A stretch of DNA of 64,000 nucleotides from Acidovorax sp. Leaf78 (GCF_001422735.1 NZ_LMLZ01000012.1:468517-532516); one strand, 5' to 3'; shown: positions 34,392 to 43,476, numbered from the stretch's first letter. Numbers and translations: made by a program. The notes: generated by a model from the sequence alone, not told the origin.

Positions 34392-35870
34392 TCAGGCAGG
34401 CGCGGCGCCTGGCGCTGCCGGCAGGCCGCCCGGGGCCAGCGTGGCGCCGGTGTCCCCCGGCGCCGCCGACGGCCCCCAGGTCACGAGTGCATCCACGCCC
34501 ACCACCCGCCCCGCGTCCTGCCGGTTGAACAGGGTGACCTCGGCGCCCATCGACTCGGCGATCTGCTTGCAGATCGACAGGCCCAGGCCCACGCCGCCCT
34601 TGCCCGCAGAAAACGGCTGGAACAGGCGCTGGCGCACCCCGTCCTCGATGCCGGGGCCTTCGTCCCACACCAGCATTTCGCGCCAGCCGGTGCTGTCGCG
34701 CAGCAGCACGCCCAGCCGGCCGTGCGCCGGTGTGTGGTGAATGGCGTTGGCCAGCAGGTTGCGCATCAGCTCGCCCAGCAAGGCAGCGTCGCCGGGCACT
34801 GAGAGGTCAGGCCCCTCCAGCGCAAAGTCCAGGCGCTTGGCGGCGATCAGCGGTGCCAGCTCCATCACCGCCTCGCGCGCCACGGCGTTCAGGTCCACGC
34901 AGGGCAGCTCGCCCATGCGCTTGAGCTGCTCCACCTTGCTCAGGCTGAGCAGTTGGTTGGCCAGGCCCGAGGCCCTGTCCACCGTGTGCAGCATCTGCTG
35001 CAAGGCGTCGGCCGGCAACACGTCGCCATGGATGGCCGACTGCAGCTGCGTGCGCAGCACCGCCATGGGGGTGCGAAGCTGGTGCGTGGCGTCGGCCAGA
35101 AAGCGCCGCTGCTCCTCGATCCAGCGGCTTTGCCCCGCCTGCAGCGTGCGCAGGTGCACCACGGCAGGCGCCAGTTCCGACGGCCCTTCGTACGGCGCCA
35201 CGGCCGCGCCCGCCGGCCGCTCCAGCGACGCATCCGCGCGGCGCAGCCAGGCGGACGCCACATGCGCCAGCGCCACCGACACGGCGCTCATCGCCAGCGC
35301 CAGGGCGTAGACGGCGCGCAAGACCGGGTTGTCCAGCATCTGCCCCGCGGTGGGCAGGCGCTCGTTCCAGCGGCGCGCCACCTGCCGCACGACGGGCTCG
35401 CCGCCAGCGGCAACCCCTGCGGGCTGGTACAGCGTGGCGCCCACGCGGGCCAGTTGGCCATCAATCTCTGCCAGGTAGAAGTGCACCTGCCCGGGCGCGC
35501 CGAGTTCGTGCACCGACAGCAAGGGCGGCACCGCCGCGCTGCCGGCCAGGCGCTCGCCGCCCAGCCGGGTCTCGCGCAGCCACTGCGGCCGGACCGATGG
35601 GGTGGCGTAGGCTGGCGCACCGGTATCGGCGTCGCTGTCGGTGCCCTGCCCTGTGGGCCAGGCCAGCAGGGCCACGCGCAGGGTGTTGTCCTGCCAGTCG
35701 GCATTGGTACGCATCTGTTGCACCGCATGCACGCCGATGAACAGCGCCACCAGGCCCCACAGCGCCGCCAGCGGCCACACCACCAGCAGCCGCCGCAGCG
35801 AGCCGCCGCGCGGCTGCCAGCGCTTTGGCCCATGCCACGCACCCCACCGGCGCCGCAGCCACAGCGTCAC
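34392..35870 (-). CDS. sensor histidine kinase, TctE-like
   Basis: 492 residues from a GTG start at 35870 that overlaps the response-regulator stop by four bases. Two membrane helices (LLVVWPLAALWGLVALFIGV and VLRAVYALALAMSAVSVALA) enclose a periplasmic sensor region of about 170 residues. The phospho-acceptor His is in FLADATHQLRTPMAVLR (near residue 260). Catalytic boxes are NLLANAIHHTPA, VWDEGPGIEDG and GGVGLGLSICKQ. It pairs with the upstream regulator. An upstream ATG at 35915 is possible but would overlap more. Confidence 0.9.
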   Translation of the reverse strand: MTLWLRRRWGAWHGPKRWQPRGGSLRRLLVVWPLAALWGLVALFIGVHAVQQMRTNADWQDNTLRVALLAWPTGQGTDSDADTGAPAYATPSVRPQWLRETRLGGERLAGSAAVPPLLSVHELGAPGQVHFYLAEIDGQLARVGATLYQPAGVAAGGEPVVRQVARRWNERLPTAGQMLDNPVLRAVYALALAMSAVSVALAHVASAWLRRADASLERPAGAAVAPYEGPSELAPAVVHLRTLQAGQSRWIEEQRRFLADATHQLRTPMAVLRTQLQSAIHGDVLPADALQQMLHTVDRASGLANQLLSLSKVEQLKRMGELPCVDLNAVAREAVMELAPLIAAKRLDFALEGPDLSVPGDAALLGELMRNLLANAIHHTPAHGRLGVLLRDSTGWREMLVWDEGPGIEDGVRQRLFQPFSAGKGGVGLGLSICKQIAESMGAEVTLFNRQDAGRVVGVDALVTWGPSAAPGDTGATLAPGGLPAAPGAAPA

Positions 35871-36568
35871 CGGGGCGCCCCGCCCTTTTGCGCGGCCATG
35901 CTGTCGCCGTCGCACAGCAGGTAGCCCACGCCGCGCAGGGTCACGATCTCGGCATTGGTGCCCACCAGCTTCTTGCGCAGGCGGTGTACGACCACCTCCA
36001 CCGCGTCGGCCTGCACCTGCTGCTCGCCCGTGTCGGCAAACACCTGTGTGCGCAGCTCTTCCTTGCTCACCACCCGGTCCACGCGGGACATCAGCAGCCG
36101 CAGCAGTTCGGCCTCGCGCTGCGACAGGTCCAGCGGCAGCGCATCGTTGTAGAACACCCCGGTGCCGGGCTCGCGGTACAGCGCGCCGCAGCGCAACTGC
36201 CCGTCGCGCCCCACCCGCCGCGTGAGCGCCCGAAGGCGCGCCACCAGCTCGTCCAGGTCGAACGGCTTGGCCAGGTAGTCATCGGCGCCCGCCTCCAGCC
36301 CCGCGATCCGGTCCGTGACCGCCGCGCGGGCCGTGAGCGCCAGCACAGGCGTGGTGCTGCCGCCGTCGCGCAGGCGGCGCAGCACCTCCAGGCCGTCCAG
36401 CCCGGGCAGCGACAGGTCGAGCGTGATCACGTCGAACACGGTGCGACGGGCTGCCGCCAGCGCCTCCTTGCCGTCCGCGCAGCACAGCACCTCGAAGCCG
36501 CGCGCCGCCAGGCTGCGGCTCAGGGCGCCGGCCAGATCAAAATCGTCTTCGACCAAGAGGAGTTTCAT
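35867..36568 (-). CDS. OmpR family response regulator
   Basis: 233 residues. The receiver domain (MKLLLVEDDFDLAGAL, phospho-acceptor D51 in VITLDLSLPGLDG, ADDYLAKPFD) is followed by a winged-helix DNA-binding domain (LSQREAELLRLLMSRVDRVV, RRLRKK-type VHRLRKKL and TLRGVGYLL). It is translationally coupled to the sensor kinase. The start at 36568 gives the standard receiver N-terminus. It probably controls the operon with the kinase, the ATPase and the HAD genes, or a carboxylate or metal transporter elsewhere. Confidence 0.94.
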   Translation of the reverse strand: MKLLLVEDDFDLAGALSRSLAARGFEVLCCADGKEALAAARRTVFDVITLDLSLPGLDGLEVLRRLRDGGSTTPVLALTARAAVTDRIAGLEAGADDYLAKPFDLDELVARLRALTRRVGRDGQLRCGALYREPGTGVFYNDALPLDLSQREAELLRLLMSRVDRVVSKEELRTQVFADTGEQQVQADAVEVVVHRLRKKLVGTNAEIVTLRGVGYLLCDGDSMAAQKGGAPR

Positions 36569-36700
36569 AAGCAGGGGATCATGCCGCGTGCGCACAGGGG
36601 CTGCCATTGTGCTTTCACCAAGGGCGGGTGAAAGCAAGTCGAAAGCGGGTGGACCAGATGAGATGCACGACAAGGCCACCGGTTGGCCTGCTACGGTGCA

Positions 36701-37009
36701 CTACCCGCCGCTGCAAGCGCCCAGCCGCTCCCTCACCCTCTCCACCTCCTGAGCCACCCGTGCGCCCAGGCCCTGGACAGTGAACGGGCCCGCGATCAGC
36801 ACCGCGTTGTTATTGTCGGACGATGCACACAGCTGGATGCGGTTGGGCTGGCCGTCGGCACCGAAGAGAACACGCAGCACGCGGGAACTGCGCGCCGGAT
36901 GCCACTCCACAGTTTTATAGAAGTAGGTGCGCGACACAGAGTTGACCGCCGGCTCCGGCACCAGCCCTGCGGTTGCCACCAGCCAGTCATGCAGCTGCTG
37001 GCGCGTCAT
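36701..37009 (-). CDS. hypothetical protein, 102 aa
   Basis: Soluble 102-residue protein starting MTRQQLHDWLVATAGLVP, with strands FYKTVEWHPARSSRVLRVLF and NAVLIAGPFTVQGLG and a helical end. I do not recognise a family. It begins 13 bases after the MAPEG gene on the same strand, so the two are probably co-transcribed. Open frame and spacing support a real gene. Confidence 0.6.
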   Translation of the reverse strand: MTRQQLHDWLVATAGLVPEPAVNSVSRTYFYKTVEWHPARSSRVLRVLFGADGQPNRIQLCASSDNNNAVLIAGPFTVQGLGARVAQEVERVRERLGACSGG

Positions 37010-37022
37010 GGTCTGCTGCAAG

Positions 37023-37445
37023 CTAACGGCCCACCAGACCGGACTGCCCGGCCACCAGCCAGCCCCACATGCCCAGCACCGCCAGAAAGTTGATGGTGAA
37101 GACCAGGCCGCGCAAGCGCACGTTGGTCGTCCCCACCTGCACGACGCTGTGCGCAACCCGCCCCGCGATGAACACCCACGCCAGCGCAAGCTGCACTCCG
37201 TCGACCGCCTGGAGTTGCCACAGCACCAGGCAAGCGGCGTAGAAAAACAGCGGCCACTCGAACTGGTTGGAGAGATTGGCGCTCACCCTGCGCTCCAGCG
37301 CCGCCCAGGGGTTGGAGCCATCGGCGCTGCGGCCAATGCCCCAGACCGACGGGGCGCGCACTGCGGTGAGCAGCATGTAGAGCACCGTGGCAAGGGCGAC
37401 GTGCAGTGCCATGGGGTAGAGCAACAGGTGGGAAAGGTGGGACAT
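37023..37445 (-). CDS. MAPEG family membrane protein
   Basis: 140 residues with four hydrophobic helices (LLLYPMALHVALATVLYMLL and onwards). The MAPEG signature region is ERRVSANLSNQFEWPLFFYA and AGRVAHSVVQVGTTNVRLRG. The family includes membrane glutathione S-transferases, but most bacterial members are uncharacterised. The start at 37445 precedes the first helix. Confidence 0.85.
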   Translation of the reverse strand: MSHLSHLLLYPMALHVALATVLYMLLTAVRAPSVWGIGRSADGSNPWAALERRVSANLSNQFEWPLFFYAACLVLWQLQAVDGVQLALAWVFIAGRVAHSVVQVGTTNVRLRGLVFTINFLAVLGMWGWLVAGQSGLVGR

Positions 37446-37540
37446 GGTGGGGCGCGGCGAAGGGATGACAAAAAACCAGTGTCGGCGATTGTGCGTTGGC
37501 AAGCTGCATGTTTGCGGTATGGCGCCTGCACCCCGCCGCA

Positions 37541-38473
37541 TCAGTGGCCAGCCTGGAACGGGCGCTCGGACGCCAGTGGCTCCCTGTCGAGCAGGCAGTC
37601 GATCAACGCGGCCAGGGCCGGCGACGGGTGCCGCCGGTTCGAGTAGTAGAGAAACAGGCCGGGACGCGTGACGGACCAATCGGCGAGGACCTGCACGAGC
37701 CGCCCCTGGCGCAGGTGCTCGTCCATCTGGTCGCGTTCGAACACATAGGCGATCCCCAGCCCTTGCAGGGCCGCGGCCACCCCCAGGTCCGAATGGTTGG
37801 TGACCAGAGGCCCGTCCACAGCCACCTCCACGCGTTTTCCGGCCTGCTCGAACTCCCACCGGTAGGCGCTGCCATCGGCCTGCAGGCGCCAGTTGATGCA
37901 GGCATGGTGATGCAGGTCGTCGGGGGACTGGGGCACGCCGCGTCGCGCTAGGTAGTCTCTGGACGCAACGGCAATCATGTGGATGTCCGGGGTCAGGCGC
38001 ACGGCAATCATGTCCTTCTCCAGCCGCCCGCCCACGCGAATCCCGGCATCGAAACGCCCCGCCACGATATCGCTCAAGCCGTCGTCCACCACGATGTCCA
38101 GCTGCACATCCGGGTGCGCCCGGTGAAACCGCCCCAGCCGCGGCGCAATGACCTGGCGGGCCGCCATGCCCAGGGTGTTGATGCGCAGTTTTCCGCGCAT
38201 CTGGCCGGCCGCCGCGCTGGCCTCGGCCACGGCATCGGCCATGTCCCGAAACAAGGGCGCCAGTCGCGCGTACAGAAGGTCTCCCGTGGGCGTGGGCGCC
38301 ACGCTGCGCGTGGTGCGGTTGAGCAGCCGGGCGCCCATGCGGGCTTCGAGCAGGCGGATGGTCTGGCTCAACGCCGACGGCGACAGGCCCAGGTGTTCCG
38401 CCGCCCGGGCAAAGCTCGCCCGCTCCACCACTGCGGCAAAGGCCTTCAGTTCCGCAAACTCCGCTCCACGCAT
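37541..38473 (-). CDS. LysR family transcriptional regulator
   Basis: 310 residues, with the helix-turn-helix at the N-terminus (FAAVVERASFARAAEHLGLS, SALSQTIRLLEARMG) and LysR substrate domain. It is of the CrgA/DsdC-like branch with RTTRSVAPTPTGDLLY. It is divergent from an NTF2-like/SDR gene pair across about 100 bases, and probably regulates it. Confidence 0.93.
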   Translation of the reverse strand: MRGAEFAELKAFAAVVERASFARAAEHLGLSPSALSQTIRLLEARMGARLLNRTTRSVAPTPTGDLLYARLAPLFRDMADAVAEASAAAGQMRGKLRINTLGMAARQVIAPRLGRFHRAHPDVQLDIVVDDGLSDIVAGRFDAGIRVGGRLEKDMIAVRLTPDIHMIAVASRDYLARRGVPQSPDDLHHHACINWRLQADGSAYRWEFEQAGKRVEVAVDGPLVTNHSDLGVAAALQGLGIAYVFERDQMDEHLRQGRLVQVLADWSVTRPGLFLYYSNRRHPSPALAALIDCLLDREPLASERPFQAGH

Positions 38474-38574
38474 TGTGTATTCGTTTCTACATAGCTCATT
38501 CGTATTCTAGGCCATTCACTAAACTCTTCAGAGGCGTCAATCTCACGGCTTCCACCACTCAGGAGTTTGTCGCC

Positions 38575-38904
38575 ATGACCAAATTGCACCTTCCCGACCC
38601 CATTGCCGCCTATTTCGCGGCCGACAGGCAGAGCTCCGAAGCCCTGGCCCAGTGCTTCACGCCAGGGGCCGTCGTCCAGGATGAGGGCCACACCCACCAA
38701 GGCCGCGAGGCCATCGCGGCGTGGCGCACAGCAGCGTCTGCCAAGTACACGTACACGGCCAGCCCTGTGGCGCTGGAGCAGCACCACGGGCAGCACGTGG
38801 TGACGAGCCGTGTGGAGGGCAACTTCCCTGGCAGCCCGTTGGACCTGCGCTACTACTTTCGCCTCGAGCGTGGCCTGATCGCCTCGCTGGAGGTCACGGT
38901 ATGA
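38575..38904 (+). CDS. NTF2/SnoaL-like protein
   Basis: 109 residues of the NTF2-like fold: PIAAYFAADRQSSEALAQCF, DEGHTHQGREAIAAWRTAAS and DLRYYFRLERGLIASLEV. An AGGAG lies upstream of the ATG at 38575. It overlaps the following SDR gene by four bases (ATGA), so the two products are made together. The fold can be an enzyme or a ligand binder; role unknown. Confidence 0.85.
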   Translation: MTKLHLPDPIAAYFAADRQSSEALAQCFTPGAVVQDEGHTHQGREAIAAWRTAASAKYTYTASPVALEQHHGQHVVTSRVEGNFPGSPLDLRYYFRLERGLIASLEVTV

Positions 38905-39683
38905 GCTTCGACCTTCAACTGCAAGGGCAACGCGCCCTGATCACCGGCGGCACCAAAGGGGTCGGAGCCGCCGTCGTCAGCGCGCTGCGCAGTGCGGGTG
39001 CGCAGGTCATGGCCACCGCGCGCGCGGTGCCTGTGCAACCGGCCGACGGCGTGCTCTATGTGGCAGCCGACATCACCACCGCGCAGGGCGTGGAAACAGT
39101 CGCCCAATCGGTGTTGCAGCACTGGGGCAGTGTCGATACTTTGGTCAACGTGGTGGGCGGCTCCAGCGCCCCGGGCGGCGGCTTTGCCGCGCTGGACGAT
39201 GTGCAGTGGTTCAGCGAAATCAACCAGAACCTGATGCCGGCCGTGCGGCTGGACCGCGCCCTGCTGCCCGGCATGCTGGCCCGCGGCTCGGGCGTCATCG
39301 TCCACGTCAGCTCCATCCAGCGGCTGCTGCCGCTGCCGGAATCCACCACCGCCTACGCGGCGGCCAAGGCGGCGTTGTCCACGTACAGCAAAGCGTTGTC
39401 GAAAGAGGTCACGCCCCAGGGCGTGCGGGTGCTGAGCGTCGCTCCCGGCTGGATCGAGACCGAGGCCTCGGTGGCACTGGCCCAGCGCCTGGCCGATCAG
39501 GCCGGTACCGACTACGCGGGCGGGCAACGGATCATCATGCAGTCGCTCGGCGGCATCCCGCTCGGCCGGCCAGCTAGGCCGCAGGAAGTGGCAGACCTGA
39601 TCACCTTCCTGGTCTCGCCGAGGGCCGCAGCGATCTCGGGCTCGGAGCACATCATCGATGGGGGCACGGTGCCTACGGTGTAG
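38901..39683 (+). CDS. short-chain dehydrogenase/reductase
   Basis: 260-residue SDR oxidoreductase. ITGGTKGVGAAV is the cofactor loop; VNVVGGSSAPGG replaces the usual NNAG. The catalytic Ser lies in HVSSIQRL, and YAAAKAAL is the YxxxK. The C-terminus is SGSEHIIDGGTVPTV. It is coupled to the NTF2-like gene and probably controlled by the divergent LysR regulator. The substrate is not evident. Confidence 0.92.
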   Translation: MSFDLQLQGQRALITGGTKGVGAAVVSALRSAGAQVMATARAVPVQPADGVLYVAADITTAQGVETVAQSVLQHWGSVDTLVNVVGGSSAPGGGFAALDDVQWFSEINQNLMPAVRLDRALLPGMLARGSGVIVHVSSIQRLLPLPESTTAYAAAKAALSTYSKALSKEVTPQGVRVLSVAPGWIETEASVALAQRLADQAGTDYAGGQRIIMQSLGGIPLGRPARPQEVADLITFLVSPRAAAISGSEHIIDGGTVPTV

Positions 39684-39782
39684 AGGGGCGCCGGTAGCGG
39701 GCGCATCACAAGCGGCAACACAGCGGCCGCTGTTGCGGCCCGGTCAATGCGGACTGTGGGTGTTGTGGCCAGACACGGGGTC

Positions 39783-40634
39783 TCAAACCTTCAGCGATCG
39801 CTCCAGGTCAGTCAGCCGGTAGCGGGCCAGGGCCAGGTTGCCCTTGCTGCGGTCAAGCACCAGGTACAGGAACAGGCCTTCGTTGTTGGGGATCAGGCGG
39901 ATCAGGTGGTATTGCTCGGCCAGCGTGATCAGGATGTCTTCGATTCCGCGGCGGATGCCCAGGGATTCCATGGTCTTGAGCTTGGCCTGCACAACCTGCG
40001 TGTTGCCTGCGGCGGCAAGGTCCAGGTTCATGCCGCTGCCGGCCTGCGCCAGGCACATGCCGCTGCGGTAGTCCACCACCGCCACGGCCAGCGCGCCGTC
40101 GATCGTCATGGCTGCGTCCATGGAACTCTTCAGATTCGAACTCATACCGTCTGTGCCTTTTTTCTCTTCGTTGAAATACTCATTGACCGTCTTGACCTTG
40201 CCCACCTGCTCCATCAGCACGAACCACAGCGTCTGCGGGTCGCTGTTGGGCAACTGGTATTTGTGAACCCCCGCGCGCGGGTGGGTGCGCAGGAACTTGG
40301 CGATCTCCATGTCTTCCATCACGGCGTTGGGCAGCAGGAAGAACCACACCGCCCGCGCGTCCAGCAGCGGCTGCAGCGCCAGCACCGCCGGCAGCATGGT
40401 GAAGGCGCCGGGGCCCACCAGGATGGCCACGGCGTCGGGCTGGGCTGGCAGCTGGGACAGATCCGGCACGTTGGCAGGCCGGTACCAGCTGATCTCCGGA
40501 GACCCCGCCACACCGCCCAGTGGCATCTTTTCCCAGGCGCCGTGGCCGGTGGTGCCGGTCACACCGAGCTGGGCCAGCGCGTAGCCGCCAATGCGTGAAG
40601 TCAGGTCCAGGACGGCAATTTCGGGTACGGGCAT
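39783..40634 (-). CDS. protein with C-terminal Roadblock/LC7-like domain
   Basis: 283 residues from MPVPEIAVLDLTSRIGGYAL. The C-terminal 120 residues (SSMDAAMTIDGALAVAVVDY, GNTQVVQAKLKTMESLGIRR, EDILITLAEQYHLIRLIPNN) resemble the Roadblock/LC7 fold used by small-GTPase regulators such as MglB. The N-terminal half (with ISWYRPANVPDLSQLP and a helical middle) is not recognised. No MglA-like GTPase is adjacent. The assignment is tentative. Confidence 0.6.
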   Translation of the reverse strand: MPVPEIAVLDLTSRIGGYALAQLGVTGTTGHGAWEKMPLGGVAGSPEISWYRPANVPDLSQLPAQPDAVAILVGPGAFTMLPAVLALQPLLDARAVWFFLLPNAVMEDMEIAKFLRTHPRAGVHKYQLPNSDPQTLWFVLMEQVGKVKTVNEYFNEEKKGTDGMSSNLKSSMDAAMTIDGALAVAVVDYRSGMCLAQAGSGMNLDLAAAGNTQVVQAKLKTMESLGIRRGIEDILITLAEQYHLIRLIPNNEGLFLYLVLDRSKGNLALARYRLTDLERSLKV

Positions 40635-41019
40635 CGACGGTCGGCTCGGTAATAAAGAGGGAAAGTGGCTGATCTGGACATCGGGGTTGGTGGACGGGGA
40701 CTTATCCCCTCGCCCCATGTGGCAGTGCCGGATGTCGGCGGACAGACCCCCACGAAGCTTCGTCAGCGGCGCGGGTGGGTGTCCGGGTGGCCCGATCCCC
40801 CAACGCCCGGCGCGGGACGCCGTGGGGACGATCGGTTTTTGATCAGGTGCTGGGTCTCAAACCAGGGTTTTCACCTAGGATTTTATGACTTGTATCCAGT
40901 TATTGCAAACAGTTGAATTTTGTTAACAATTGGAATGAACTGGCGAGACTTCCCATCCATTCCTGCTCAACACGGCCCGGGCGCGGGCTGCCAACCCGCA
41001 TGGCGCCCGGGCCCGTCCA
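40635..41019. other. intergenic region upstream of the Roadblock-like gene
   Basis: No gene seen. The first 200 bases are GC-rich; about 40860-40945 is AT-rich (GTTAACAATTG) and promoter-like. A long GC hairpin (arms GCCCGGGCGC 40975-40984 and GCGCCCGGGC 41003-41012) lies just after the TonB receptor stop and may end that transcript, although no T-run follows. Confidence 0.5.
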
Positions 41020-43158
41020 TCAAAACGCTACCTTTACCCCCACCGTCACGTTGCGCCCCATCAGCGGCGCCGCGTTCTTGATGAACGAGGTGTGCGCATA
41101 CGCCAGGCGGTCGGTCAGGTTGTTCGCCTTCACATACACCTGCCACGGTGTGCCGCCGCTGAACTGGCCGCTGTAGCTCACGCCCACATTCAGCATGCCG
41201 TACCCGGGCGTGGCGGTTTCGAACTCCGCCACACGACCCTGGCGGGCCACCTGCACCCATTCGACCTGGCCTTCCCAGGCGTTCCAGTTGCCGTCCAGGC
41301 GCAGGCCGGCGCGGGTGGCGGGGATGCGGGGCAGCAGGCCGCCGCCGGCCAGGCGCGCGCGCACGGTGTCGCCGAACAGGGTGATGCCGAAGTGGCGGTT
41401 CAGGCGCTGGCGCACCTGGCCTTCGATGCCGGTGAAGGTGGCGTCGGCCTGGCTGTACTGAAGCAGCTGCAGGCCATCGACCTCGTCCAGCGTGCGGCCG
41501 TAGATGTAGTTGCTGATACGGTTGCGGAACACGCTGACGCCGAAGGTGGTGTCGCCGCTGGTCTTCTTCAGGCTGACGTCGATGTTCTGCGAGATCTCGG
41601 AGCGCAGGTCGGGGTTGCCGCGCTCGTACGTGCTGGTGGCCATGTGCAGGCCCTGGGCGTACAGCTCTTCGGCCGACGGAGCCCGGCTGGCGCGGGTGAA
41701 CGAGGTGCCCACCTGGTAGCCGGGCGTGAACTTCCACACCGCACCCAGCGACGCGGACGTGCCGTTGTGGCTGCGCTCGATGCCGCTGGTCTGCGCCTCG
41801 GCCGTCTGGCGGTCGTGCCGCAGGGCGGCTTCGAAGCGCCAGTCGCCCAGGCGGTATTCCTCCAGTGCGAAGAAGCCGAGCTTGCGGGTGATGGTGGGCT
41901 CCACATAGGCCTCGTCGCCCTCGGCGCTGAACTTGCGCTGCGAGGTCTGCAGGCCGATCAGTCCCTTGAAGCCGGCGATGGGCTCGTGCTGCAGCTCGAT
42001 GCGGGTGTCGTAGGCCTTGTTCTTGAAGGTGGTGCTGATGGCGCCGTCCTCGACCTCGTCGTGCACGTAGTCGGTGACGCCGGCGCGCAGGCGCAGCGCC
42101 GAGAAGCCTGCAAAGGGGTTGCGCAGCTCACCGCGGATGTCGAAGCGTTCGCTGCGCAGGTCCACCACCGGCACGTCACCGGCCTCGGCGCCGTGGTCAT
42201 GGTCGTGGCCGTCCTCGCCTTCGTCGGCATGGGCACCGCAATGCAGGTGGTCGCCGTGGGTGTGGCAGCCCTCGAAGCTGTGGTTGTGGCCCGGCAGGCC
42301 GTACTTGGCAGTCTGGCGGGTGTAGGCCGCGCCCAGGTAGCCGCGGTCGCCCACCCACGACAGGCCCACGCTGCCGGTGTCGGTGCGGTTGAAGCTGCCC
42401 AGCACCTTGCGGGCGGGCTCGCCATTGGGCGCCCAGCCTTTGCCCACGCGGTAGTCGCTGGCGTCGCGCGAGACGCCTTCCACGTGCACGGCCAGGTTGC
42501 CAGTGCCGCCCGTGAGCGAAAAGGCCCCTGCCCCTTCGCGCGCGCCGGTGTTGGCGCGCAGCTCGGCGCTGCCTTCGTAGCCCTTCTCCGGCACGGCGGT
42601 GGGGATCTTGCCGTCCAGCACGTTGACCACGCCGCCCACGGCACCGTTGCCGTAGACCAGGGCCGACGGGCCGCGCAGCACCTCGATCTGCGTGGCCAGC
42701 AAGGGCTCGGACACCACCGCGTGGTCTGGGCTGATGGTGGAGGCATCGTGCAGCTCGGCCCCATCGGACAGCACCTTGACGCGCGGGCCGTCCATGCCGC
42801 GGATGATGGGGCGGCTGGCGCCCGCGCCGAAATGGCTGCTGGTGATGCCGGGCTCGCTGTTGAGCGTCTCGCCCAGCGTGGCCTCACGGCGGCGCACAAG
42901 CTCGTCGCCTTCCAGCACGGTGGCGGGCGTGGTCATCTCCGTGGCCCCCAGTTGCAGGCCGCTGGCAGACACGGTGACGGGCGGCAGGCTGGGCGCGGTA
43001 TCGGCCGACACCGGTGCCGATGGTGCCGCAGCAGGTGCGGCCTGCGCATGCGCGATGCCGGTGCCCGACAGCGCCAGCATGGCCGCGAAGGCCACGGGAC
43101 GAAGGGCTGGGCAGCTGCGGTGGGCGGCAGAACGGGGGGCGAGAAGGGTGTGTGTCAT
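41020..43158 (-). CDS. ZnuD-like TonB-dependent outer-membrane receptor
   Basis: 712 residues. It has a signal peptide ending near IAHAQA, a plug domain (LGETLNSEPGITSSHFGAGA, RPIIRGMDGPRVKVLSDG, EVLRGPSALVYGNGAVGGVV) and a beta-barrel ending with F. An extracellular loop at about 287-327 is crowded with His, Asp, Glu and Cys (GHNHSFEGCHTHGDHLHCG, then DGHDHDHG), the hallmark of zinc receptors like ZnuD. It lies downstream of Zur and a Zrg-type ABC system on the same strand. The start at 43158 gives the proper signal; an upstream ATG at 43191 is less likely. Confidence 0.9.
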   Translation of the reverse strand: MTHTLLAPRSAAHRSCPALRPVAFAAMLALSGTGIAHAQAAPAAAPSAPVSADTAPSLPPVTVSASGLQLGATEMTTPATVLEGDELVRRREATLGETLNSEPGITSSHFGAGASRPIIRGMDGPRVKVLSDGAELHDASTISPDHAVVSEPLLATQIEVLRGPSALVYGNGAVGGVVNVLDGKIPTAVPEKGYEGSAELRANTGAREGAGAFSLTGGTGNLAVHVEGVSRDASDYRVGKGWAPNGEPARKVLGSFNRTDTGSVGLSWVGDRGYLGAAYTRQTAKYGLPGHNHSFEGCHTHGDHLHCGAHADEGEDGHDHDHGAEAGDVPVVDLRSERFDIRGELRNPFAGFSALRLRAGVTDYVHDEVEDGAISTTFKNKAYDTRIELQHEPIAGFKGLIGLQTSQRKFSAEGDEAYVEPTITRKLGFFALEEYRLGDWRFEAALRHDRQTAEAQTSGIERSHNGTSASLGAVWKFTPGYQVGTSFTRASRAPSAEELYAQGLHMATSTYERGNPDLRSEISQNIDVSLKKTSGDTTFGVSVFRNRISNYIYGRTLDEVDGLQLLQYSQADATFTGIEGQVRQRLNRHFGITLFGDTVRARLAGGGLLPRIPATRAGLRLDGNWNAWEGQVEWVQVARQGRVAEFETATPGYGMLNVGVSYSGQFSGGTPWQVYVKANNLTDRLAYAHTSFIKNAAPLMGRNVTVGVKVAF

Positions 43159-43221
43159 GGTGGTGCTTGCTTGCAACGGGCAGGTGCGCACCGCAATGGC
43201 AAAGCCAGGTGTGCGGCGCGC

Positions 43222-43247
43222 GGCTTTACGCCATGGGGCGTAAAGCC
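43222..43247. promoter_or_regulatory. perfect 11-bp inverted repeat upstream of the zinc receptor
   Basis: GGCTTTACGCC (43222-43232) and GGCGTAAAGCC (43237-43247) flank a four-base centre. It lies 64 bases before the receptor start. It may be an operator or an RNA hairpin; it does not resemble the palindrome before zur. Confidence 0.5.
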
Positions 43248-43253
43248 ATGAAC

Positions 43254-43310
43254 AAAAATGGCCTCCAGCGCTTGATGGTCAAGCGCTAGCAGCTATGAAA
43301 TCAGGAGTTA
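43254..43310 (-). repeat. interspersed repeat, copy 4
   Basis: Inverted relative to the other copies: on the minus strand it reads CATAGCTGCTAGCGCTTG, then CAAGCGCTGGAGGCC and T5. It lies between the DUF2946-like gene and the receptor gene, oriented with both. Confidence 0.75.
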
Positions 43311-43476
43311 ACTGAAGGAAGAAGCAGTGACGGCCGCGATAAACGGCGGCCCGTGGTCGCGCCTACGGCTGCACGGCGATCCCATCCGATCAAGTGCGGT
43401 GCAGTGCTGTCAGGCGACAAGGCTCAGGCAGGCACTGGACGGGCCAGCCGCCAAAGAGCCTGGGGCGTGGTGCTTC

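Noticed and set aside
41092-43251. 719-codon plus-strand frame across the zinc receptor gene.
   Set aside because: It is antisense to a clear TonB receptor, has shadow-like composition (Ala/Gly/His/Val) and no family motif.
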